Origin: Lamellibrachia columna
Lineage: Eukaryota; Annelida; Polychaeta; Sabellida; Siboglinidae
DNA length: 64,000 nucleotides
Assembly (NCBI GenBank): GCA_963662155.1
Contig: OY759263.1
Coordinates: 913,095-977,094, forward strand
Direction: 5' to 3'
Numbering within the stretch: position 1 is the stretch's first letter; each line of letters starts with the position of its first letter. Below the pieces are notes generated by a model. That model saw only the letters and a list, made by a program, of their open reading frames with translations, had not been told where the DNA came from and made no database searches. Shown in pieces: positions 63,801 to 64,000 of the stretch. The position numbers and the translations under genes are program-made.

Positions 63801-63912
63801 CACCTGGTGTTGTGTTGACGTGGGTCTTGTTACACCGGGTGTTGTGGTTTTCCAGGAGGTGAGCAAAGGACAACAGGCAGCTCGCAGACTGCAGGAGTAC
63901 GCCGTGCTCATA
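20832..63912 (+). CDS. SMCHD1: SMCHD1 orthologue, 5' part (15 exons, 578 codons), truncated by window end
   Basis: This encodes a structural-maintenance-of-chromosomes hinge-domain protein 1, a nuclear GHKL ATPase that in vertebrates silences chromatin (inactive X, imprinted loci, D4Z4 repeats). Exon joins: 20832-20996, 26776-26854, 29466-29624, 31576-31658, 32346-32482, 34434-34548, 35165-35284, 36229-36392, 40420-40519, 45073-45105, 50154-50367, 50881-51004, 62433-62492, 62809-62932, 63856-63912. All have GT-AG introns and matching phases. The product has a ubiquitin-like region (about 1-95), then [20 protein letters not shown] (about 110-130) and the GHKL motifs: AELIDN (E140, the counterpart of the human catalytic Glu), LDNGKGM (178-183) and YFGVGGK (229-235). 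Transducer segments follow ([65 protein letters not shown]). The C-terminal hinge lies beyond the window. Introns are swollen by satellites and transposons. The gene looks functional: no stop in the joined frame. Confidence 0.95.
21391..21700 (-). pseudogene. 3' end of another LINE
   Basis: The minus strand reads [20 protein letters not shown] then [20 protein letters not shown], the conserved C-terminal segment of many LINE ORF2 proteins, followed by an unrelated acidic tail. RT and endonuclease are absent. It lies in SMCHD1 intron 1. Confidence 0.75.
22036..22093. repeat. (TA)n microsatellite
   Basis: About 58 bp of TA repeats in SMCHD1 intron 1. Confidence 0.9.
22147..22645. repeat. 52-bp minisatellite, about 9.5 copies
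   Basis: The unit begins GAACTGGGTGCTGTTGGATG and includes GTTCGGAGCCACAGCAATCG. Copies are almost identical. It lies in intron 1. Confidence 0.93.
23288..23672. repeat. 42-bp minisatellite, about 9 copies
   Basis: The unit contains TTTTTATCATTGTTAATGAK and GGATAAATGACAGGTAACAT. The only frequent difference is GAGGGATAA versus GATGGATAA. It lies in intron 1. Confidence 0.93.
24140..24720. other. Unclassified AT-poor block, possible DNA-element remnant
   Basis: The block starts with many TGCTCA/TGAGCA repeats in both orientations (24170-24320). A 41-codon plus-strand frame (ATG 24445, [20 protein letters not shown]...) follows, and after its stop an open Arg-rich stretch. It may be a remnant of a transposase N-terminus, but I do not recognise the family. 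Confidence 0.3.
24721..26775. other. SMCHD1 intron 1, 3' part, no gene seen
   Basis: This is AT-rich intron sequence. A perfect 14-bp inverted repeat (AGTTTTAGTTACTA, loop of 5, complement) lies at about 26237-26269. Nothing else was recognised. Confidence 0.5.
26776..26854 (+). CDS. SMCHD1: SMCHD1 exon 2 (residues 56-81, ends phase 1)
   Basis: The acceptor is TTTCTTGCAG|CTG. It encodes [20 protein letters not shown] to DDDTW, matching the vertebrate FVITTTSRKEI segment. The donor is TGGA|GTAAGT. The last 32 bases of the exon, with the donor, are the first unit of the 70-bp array that fills intron 2. Confidence 0.92.
26821..28850 (+). repeat. 70-bp array, 29 copies of the exon 2 end and its splice donor
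   Basis: The first unit is the real exon 2 3' end. Each unit holds 32 bases of exon (TCGGGAAGAGATCAAGG...TGGA) and 38 bases of intron starting GTAAGTACAT. Copies differ at only a few positions (TCGGG/TTGGG, CACG/CACA, ATCC/ATGC). All 29 keep TGGA|GTAAGT. Because 70 is not a multiple of 3, reading past the first donor reaches a stop within the next unit. Confidence 0.97.
29311..29443. repeat. 15-bp minisatellite near the exon 3 acceptor
   Basis: About eight copies of CAGTGGTGCARCAGT end 22 bases before exon 3. The unit is free of stops in several frames. Confidence 0.93.
29466..29624 (+). CDS. SMCHD1: SMCHD1 exon 3 (residues 82-134, ends phase 1)
   Basis: The acceptor is CGTGGCAG|GG. It completes an Arg codon with exon 2 and encodes [13 protein letters not shown], then [20 protein letters not shown]. 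The second segment is nearly identical to vertebrate SMCHD1 and leads into the ATPase. The donor is CTTC|GTGAGT. Confidence 0.95.
29685..31525. repeat. Degenerate repeat of about 57 bp, split by a transposon
   Basis: Units read roughly ATTATGTGTGACTGCRCATG, then AGTGTATTAGTGCGAGTGTG and TGTCACTGTTAAGTGGTC. About eight copies lie at 29685-30100, and the same array resumes at 31338-31525 after the inserted element. Confidence 0.85.
30102..31337. mobile_element. Tc1/mariner-pogo (Tigger-like) DNA element with 24-bp terminal inverted repeats
   Basis: Both ends are CAGTAGTACCTGCCTTCAAC followed by GGAC in inverted orientation. The left flank is TA; the right flank is TG, most likely a mutated TA, because the surrounding array has TATTAG at this place. 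Further inverted blocks (GGGGACACCTG / CAGGTGTCC) lie inside each end. A short frame starting ATGGCGACGGACAAACAGCA (30302) is soon stopped, and no DDE/D transposase domain was seen, so it is non-autonomous. Assignment to Tigger/pogo rests on the CAGTA...ACC ends and the TA target. Confidence 0.75.
31576..31658 (+). CDS. SMCHD1: SMCHD1 exon 4, GHKL N-box (residues 135-162, ends phase 0)
   Basis: The acceptor is AATTGCAG|CG. It encodes [20 protein letters not shown] plus [13 protein letters not shown] is the ATP/Mg-binding motif I of GHKL ATPases; E140 is the likely general base. The donor is TTG|GTAAGT. Confidence 0.95.
31960..32340. repeat. 27-bp minisatellite reaching the exon 5 acceptor
   Basis: About 14 copies of CCTGCACATGTTATTATACC plus CATTTAC. 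The last, diverged unit (CCTGTGCATGTTTCAG) supplies the acceptor of exon 5. Confidence 0.9.
32346..32482 (+). CDS. SMCHD1: SMCHD1 exon 5, GHKL DxGxG motif (residues 163-207, ends phase 2)
   Basis: The acceptor is TGTTTCAG|CAT. It encodes [20 protein letters not shown] and [10 protein letters not shown], where D178 of DNGKGM contacts the adenine. The donor is GGAGTGT|GTGAGT. The 27-bp array in intron 4 runs to the acceptor, and a degenerate array built from this exon's 3' end follows the donor. Confidence 0.95.
32464..33345 (+). repeat. Array derived from the exon 5 end and splice donor
   Basis: About 15 units carry the last exon 5 bases GACAGGAAGGGGAGTGT followed by GTGAGTGTCATGTCAGGG (or TTGAGTGTC). 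A variable spacer, GTAGACAGTAGTAGTAGACA, separates units. Roughly half keep GTGAGT; the rest have TTGAGT and so have lost the donor GT. The spacing varies more than in the exon 2 array, so this array is probably older. Confidence 0.85.
33517..33885. repeat. Minisatellite of about 38 bp, about 10 copies
   Basis: The unit is CCACCAAGACCCCCCAACCT plus CTCAGGTGAATGTTTAT. It lies in intron 5. Each unit contains CTCTCAG|GTGAAT, which looks like an acceptor and a donor joined, but there is no link to a known exon. Confidence 0.9.
34040..34372. repeat. 38-bp minisatellite, about 8.5 copies
   Basis: The unit is TGTTTCATTTGTGTTGACTA plus CTTTGTTGTGTATAGTAT. It ends about 60 bases before exon 6. Confidence 0.92.
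34434..34548 (+). CDS. SMCHD1: SMCHD1 exon 6, GHKL glycine-rich loop (residues 209-246, ends phase 0)
   Basis: It encodes [20 protein letters not shown] and [15 protein letters not shown] is the ATP-lid motif. Two acceptors in the same frame are possible: CCTTGTTCCACAG|G at 34434, chosen for its better pyrimidine tract, and TGCTCCACAG|C at 34464, which would drop ten residues. The donor is ACACGC|GTAAGT. Confidence 0.92.
34534..35028 (+). repeat. Degenerate array of about 26 bp derived from the exon 6 end and splice donor
   Basis: The exon 6 3' end (GGCAACTCAACACGC|GTAAGTTCAGT) is the first of about 18 units, GGCAACTCAACACRTGTAAG plus TTCAST. Many keep GTAAGTTC after ACACG or ACATG, so about a dozen donor-like sites follow the true one. 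Confidence 0.88.
35165..35284 (+). CDS. SMCHD1: SMCHD1 exon 7 (residues 247-286, phase 0/0)
   Basis: The acceptor is TGATTGTAG|ATG. It encodes [20 protein letters not shown] and [13 protein letters not shown], matching the vertebrate DVHEL...[11 protein letters not shown] segment. The donor is CAGAAAG|GTATGT. The frame stays open past the donor through copies of a 48-bp repeat that recreate this donor, so longer in-frame versions of the exon are possible. Confidence 0.93.
35276..35850 (+). repeat. 48-bp in-frame array recreating the exon 7 splice donor
   Basis: Units end in AACAGAAAG|GTACGT, as exon 7 does. Donor-type GT sites lie at 35285, 35333, 35429, 35477, 35525, 35573, 35662, 35710, 35756 and 35804; the one at 35381 has become AT. 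The sites from 35285 to 35573 are multiples of 48 apart, and the exon 7 frame stays open through them, encoding 16-residue units such as [16 protein letters not shown]. Confidence 0.93.
35960..36185. repeat. GGT-rich tract and three GTGAAGTGTAAG repeats
   Basis: A G-rich (GGT)n tract (35965-36030) is followed by three imperfect copies of GGGGTGAAGTGTAAGRTCTG just before exon 8. Confidence 0.7.
36229..36392 (+). CDS. SMCHD1: SMCHD1 exon 8 (residues 287-340, ends phase 2)
   Basis: The acceptor is TTGGTTGCAG|CCC. It encodes [20 protein letters not shown] through [20 protein letters not shown] to QWTRQLA, aligning with the vertebrate transducer segment ending LWTRQLAHIYHYY. The donor is CTAGC|GTAAGT. 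Confidence 0.93.
36612..36812. mobile_element. Palindromic (hairpin) element of about 200 bp
   Basis: The left arm (AAGTAATAATTTACACTTAC, TTTGGA..., TTTCAACCCATCTA, ACCTTGTTCA) is repeated in inverted orientation on the right with a short loop near 36712. About 75-80 bp of each arm pairs with some mismatches, typical of a foldback MITE. It lies in intron 8. Confidence 0.7.
37440..37770 (+). repeat. Dispersed element of about 330 bp, copy 1
   Basis: The stretch from GGAGGCATCGTACTGCAATG to CACCCCAGCTACCTTAACT matches, in reverse complement, 61485-61778 in intron 12. Shared blocks include TACTATGGAAACATCA and the AAAGGATGAATTGG region. It has no coding capacity. Confidence 0.7.
37990..38505. 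repeat. Degenerate CTATTGCAATAGTCATGATA repeat
   Basis: Units of about 65-70 bp combine ATTGCAATAGTCATGATACT and GGTACTGCAATAGTTATACA. They are rich in short palindromes (TATTGCAATA). Confidence 0.85.
38663..40462 (+). repeat. 75-bp array, 24 copies of the intron 8 acceptor and exon 9 start
   Basis: Each unit has 32 intron bases (TGATGTTAATGTTCAGTTAA...CCCCTAG) and the first 43 bases of exon 9 (coding [14 protein letters not shown]). The last unit is the real splice site. Seven of the 24 units read CCCCTAAC instead of CCCCTAGC, destroying the acceptor AG. These alternate with intact ones in the second half, giving a 150-bp dimer pattern. The exon part is otherwise unchanged. Confidence 0.97.
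40420..40519 (+). CDS. SMCHD1: SMCHD1 exon 9 (residues 342-374, ends phase 0)
   Basis: The acceptor is GCCCCTAG|C. It encodes [20 protein letters not shown] and [12 protein letters not shown]. The first 43 bases are identical to the exon part of each unit of the 75-bp array upstream. Only this last acceptor leads into the rest of the exon; every earlier unit reads a TGA stop straight after GPNGNI. The donor is ATCATG|GTAGGT. Confidence 0.9.
40690..41330. other. Intron 9 sequence with possible hAT-type end
   Basis: GGGGTCACCAATTGGTGGCC near 40708 resembles the ends of hAT/ZBED-type elements, and AATTGGTGGCCC recurs at 41320 next to the 49-bp array. A sequence of about 100 bp at 41110-41210 (CAATTCTTTCGATGATTTAA... 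ATAAACTATTCACACACTAC) recurs near 51100-51180. The family is uncertain. Confidence 0.35.
41332..45054. repeat. 49-bp minisatellite, about 76 copies
   Basis: The unit is GTCCTTGCAATGTGGTGAAT plus CTTCTGTYGAYGATGACACT plus GGASTGGAT. Variants are mainly T/C transitions. The array ends 18 bases before exon 10. It is stop-free on the minus strand in all three frames, producing a false 1,285-codon frame. Confidence 0.95.
45073..45105 (+). CDS. SMCHD1: SMCHD1 exon 10, 33-nt microexon (residues 375-385, phase 0/0)
   Basis: The acceptor is ATGTCTTGCAG|CCG. It encodes [11 protein letters not shown], corresponding to vertebrate EPFNNIDIE. The donor is ATTGAG|GTAAGG. It sits directly after the 3.7-kb 49-bp array and is joined by phase-0 introns on both sides. 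Confidence 0.8.
45360..45620. repeat. Minisatellite of about 27 bp in intron 10
   Basis: About nine copies of GTGTGAGTAGATGCCTTTTG plus TCTTTCT. Confidence 0.88.
45640..45905. repeat. (AC)n-rich microsatellite
   Basis: CACA-rich DNA with a pure AC core at about 45755-45838. Confidence 0.92.
45965..48085. repeat. 100-bp array followed by a 56-bp shortened form
   Basis: About 14 units of 100 bp (GGTTGCTTGGGAACAGATGR, TTATGATGGGTTGATGTTGG, GTTTATGGGGGGG) run to 47390. The array continues as about 12 units of 55-56 bp that keep GGTTGCTTGGGAACAGATGA and the GTTGGGTTGGGTTGTCA part. It is G-rich on the plus strand, with GGGTTGGGTTG runs that could form G-quadruplexes. Confidence 0.93.
48346..50070. 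repeat. 30-bp minisatellite, about 57 copies
   Basis: The unit is ATGGACCAACAACTCAATRC plus ATTGACTGTC, almost invariant except for one variable codon position (AGA/GCA/ACA). The order of variants repeats in blocks, a sign of segmental duplication. It is open in both strands, giving false frames of about 600 codons. It ends about 80 bp before exon 11. Confidence 0.95.
50067..50479 (+). repeat. 84-bp direct repeat flanking exon 11
   Basis: 50067-50150 and 50396-50479 (offset 329) match with about three differences (ATGATAAGGTAATCATGTTC ... CAATTACAATGAA). The first copy runs into the exon 11 acceptor; the second lacks the CAG. Confidence 0.92.
50154..50367 (+). CDS. SMCHD1: SMCHD1 exon 11 (residues 386-456, ends phase 1)
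   Basis: The acceptor is AATGAACAG|GTG, which is poor in pyrimidines. It encodes [40 protein letters not shown] and [15 protein letters not shown], close to vertebrate SMCHD1. The donor is TTAGAG|GTTTGT, which is weak. An 84-bp stretch of the upstream intron is repeated just after the exon. Confidence 0.92.
50881..51004 (+). CDS. SMCHD1: SMCHD1 exon 12 (residues 458-497, ends phase 2)
   Basis: The acceptor is GTGTTGACAG|CG. It encodes an acidic stretch ([11 protein letters not shown]), then [20 protein letters not shown], matching the vertebrate [19 protein letters not shown] segment. The donor is GACGA|GTGAGT. Confidence 0.93.
51130..51895. repeat. Variable-length minisatellite of about 50-56 bp
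   Basis: About 14 units of ATTTAAACTATTCACATGCT, ACAGATCTGACTTTTATTAA and ACTGACTGTGTTTGTC with length variation. The seed resembles the interspersed sequence at 41110-41210. Confidence 0.88.
51953..52228 (+). pseudogene. LINE ORF1 C-terminal SGNH-hydrolase-like segment
   Basis: It reads [18 protein letters not shown]... to [20 protein letters not shown], the conserved GTN and late blocks of SGNH/GDSL-like domains found in ORF1 of some CR1-type LINEs. The catalytic Ser block is missing upstream, replaced by the preceding minisatellite. The frame continues, shifted, to [13 protein letters not shown]. Confidence 0.6.
52431..53310 (+). pseudogene. LINE endonuclease interrupted by a 15-bp repeat expansion
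   Basis: Endonuclease motifs [28 protein letters not shown] and [14 protein letters not shown] flank an array of about 20 copies of ACAGTTACAGGAAAT (52763-53049). That array grew from the segment where the sister copy encodes KIVSGNSKLT. A second small duplication (ACATACCAGATGCTGAA) lies near 52578. Confidence 0.85.
52763..53049. repeat. 15-bp minisatellite inside LINE endonuclease
   Basis: About 19-20 near-perfect copies of ACAGTTACAGGAAAT, in frame with the endonuclease (Ile-Gln-Leu-Gln-Glu units) and open in all plus frames. Confidence 0.95.
53310..54237 (+). pseudogene. LINE linker and start of RT, many frameshifts
   Basis: Traces of the [10 protein letters not shown] block, [20 protein letters not shown], and RT blocks [20 protein letters not shown] and NIIPLFKKG occur in different frames. 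It stops at the CTTAAC target of the nested insertion. Confidence 0.85.
54640..54809 (+). promoter_or_regulatory. Promoter-like region in the nested insertion
   Basis: It contains TCACGTGA (54658, E-box), ATTGG (54695, inverted CCAAT) and TGACGTCA (54723, CRE) upstream of the ATG at 54810. The spacing is that of an animal promoter. No expression evidence is available. Confidence 0.4.
54810..57009 (+). CDS. Possible spliced gene of unknown function in the nested insertion
   Basis: Candidate exons: 54810-54977 ([20 protein letters not shown]... ARMARS, donor AGT|GTAAGT, phase 0), an optional 55156-55200 (acceptor ATTCAG, donor ATG|GTTTAT) and 56692-57009 (acceptor TTTTTTCCAG, phase 0, [20 protein letters not shown]...). 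The product would be about 161-176 residues, basic at the N-terminus. Near 56830 a second frame becomes more protein-like ([29 protein letters not shown]), so a frameshift may have broken it. I do not recognise the family. The intron holds the 54-bp minisatellite. Confidence 0.35.
55315..56635. repeat. 54-bp minisatellite, about 24 copies
   Basis: The unit is GGGGAGCTTTTGTTGTTGAA plus CATTCAATGCCGTACCCCTG plus CATACGTAGTAAGG. The unit length is a multiple of three and stop-free in several frames, hence false long frames on both strands. Confidence 0.95.
57037..57125. repeat. Three copies of a 21-bp unit
   Basis: TGAACTTTACGTATGCTCCAG in tandem after the third candidate exon. Confidence 0.85.
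57126..57850. other. AT-rich 3' part of the nested insertion
   Basis: No coding motif. A weak similarity between AAAATCTGTACGAATCTGTC (57722) and the reverse complement of the insertion's left end (54244-54268) hints at subterminal repeats. Confidence 0.4.
57851..58602 (+). pseudogene. LINE RT remainder after the nested insertion
   Basis: The segment resumes with [20 protein letters not shown] in broken frames, [13 protein letters not shown] (58076), a decayed catalytic block FTDDTK (A to T change) and [12 protein letters not shown]. About 190 bp is then deleted near 58437 relative to the copy at 2751-3491. Ends in [11 protein letters not shown], where the next satellite starts. Confidence 0.85.
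58735..61375. repeat. 26-bp minisatellite, about 100 copies
   Basis: The unit is GGTTCAACTCATCCAGTGTC plus TGTGAA. Variants (CAGCTC, TACGCTC, CCAATG) recur in blocks; 59400-59990 and 60115-60720 share the same variant order. It lies in intron 12. Confidence 0.95.
61376..61484. other. Intron 12 sequence, nothing recognised
   Basis: A short unique stretch between the satellite and the dispersed element. Confidence 0.4.
61485..61778 (-). repeat. Dispersed element of about 300 bp, copy 2 (inverted relative to copy 1)
   Basis: The reverse complement begins GTTAGGCAGGCATCGTACTG and continues to the GGTAGCTACC end, matching 37440-37770. The two copies are inverted with respect to each other within the same gene, 24 kb apart. 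Confidence 0.7.
61830..62352. repeat. 30-bp minisatellite, about 17 copies
   Basis: The unit is CAGCTTATTCATCCATCTGT plus TTTATTCTCC, pyrimidine-rich, ending 80 bp before exon 13. Confidence 0.93.
62433..62492 (+). CDS. SMCHD1: SMCHD1 exon 13 (residues 499-517, ends phase 2)
   Basis: The acceptor is CTGTCATAG|G. It encodes [19 protein letters not shown], where vertebrates have FDWCTPPKKRGLAPIECYN. It lies after an 11.4-kb intron filled with a nested LINE and satellites. The donor is CAACAG|GTGAGA. Confidence 0.92.
62520..62790. repeat. Short repeats in intron 13
   Basis: Three to four imperfect copies of GGATCCATAACAATGTCTRC plus AACATCAGCTCAGCC are followed by three copies of a 17-bp unit GTGTCTGGGCCACAAT. 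Confidence 0.8.
62809..62932 (+). CDS. SMCHD1: SMCHD1 exon 14 (residues 519-559, ends phase 0)
   Basis: The acceptor is TCTGTCCCAG|G. It encodes [20 protein letters not shown] and [18 protein letters not shown], nearly the same as vertebrate SMCHD1. The donor is AAAAAT|GTAAGT. Confidence 0.94.
63270..63846. repeat. Minisatellite of about 32 bp reaching the exon 15 acceptor
   Basis: About 18 units of GTTACACCGGGTGTTGTGTT plus GACGTGGGTCTT. Early units are more diverged (AGTCTGGTTACACCRGG). The last unit continues into TTTTCCAG, the exon 15 acceptor. Confidence 0.92.
63856..63912 (+). CDS. SMCHD1: Probable SMCHD1 exon 15 (residues 560-578, phase 0/0)
   Basis: The acceptor is GTTTTCCAG|GAG and the donor CTCATA|GTAAGC. 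It encodes [19 protein letters not shown]. The phases fit exon 14 and the position fits, but sequence similarity here is weak, so this exon is less sure than the others. The gene continues beyond the window. Confidence 0.6.
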
Positions 63913-64000
63913 GTAAGCCTCACCTACTCTTGCTCTTGCTGCTCACTGGCACTGTGGGCCCAGAAAGCCTTGTAGACGTCAATGAGACTATGGGCCCAGA

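Overview
This is animal nuclear DNA: introns with GT-AG ends, CR1/jockey-type LINEs, a Ty3/Gypsy retrotransposon, cut-and-paste DNA elements and a very heavy load of micro- and minisatellites. The species cannot be fixed from the sequence. The one host gene I recognise is clearly related to vertebrate SMCHD1 but diverged, which suggests an invertebrate or early-branching chordate.

1-20.8 kb is transposons and satellites: a foldback/MITE-like element around (AC)n/(AT)n (65-598), two degenerate LINE copies (about 906-2560 minus, 2585-3766 plus), a nearly intact Gypsy element with LTRs, PBS, gag, pol and polypurine tract (4786-11340), a 3.6-kb 32-bp satellite (13131-16770), and a long decayed LINE (17325-20285 minus).

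20.83-64 kb is the 5' part of an SMCHD1 orthologue on the plus strand. I could join 15 exons with matching splice phases into 578 codons: the N-terminal ubiquitin-like region, the complete set of GHKL ATPase motifs (ELIDN, DNGKGM, YFGVGGK) and the following transducer-like region. The gene runs off the right edge. SMCHD1 is a chromatin-silencing, SMC-like ATPase that in mammals acts on the inactive X and on the D4Z4 tandem repeat.

The most striking feature is that at least five tandem arrays in this gene were built from its own exon-intron junctions. They are: exon 2 end plus donor (29 x 70 bp), exon 5 end plus donor, exon 6 end plus donor, exon 7 end plus donor (48-bp units, in frame and open), and intron 8 acceptor plus exon 9 start (24 x 75 bp). 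Each array multiplies real splice sites. Other introns hold ordinary minisatellites that often abut splice sites, a TA-flanked Tigger/pogo-type element, hairpin elements, and a LINE (51.9-58.6 kb). That LINE is split by a 3.6-kb insertion carrying its own promoter-like region and a short possible spliced reading frame.

Very long open frames inside the satellites (13-17 kb, 41-45 kb, 48-50 kb, 55-56.6 kb) come from repeat periodicity and are not annotated as genes.
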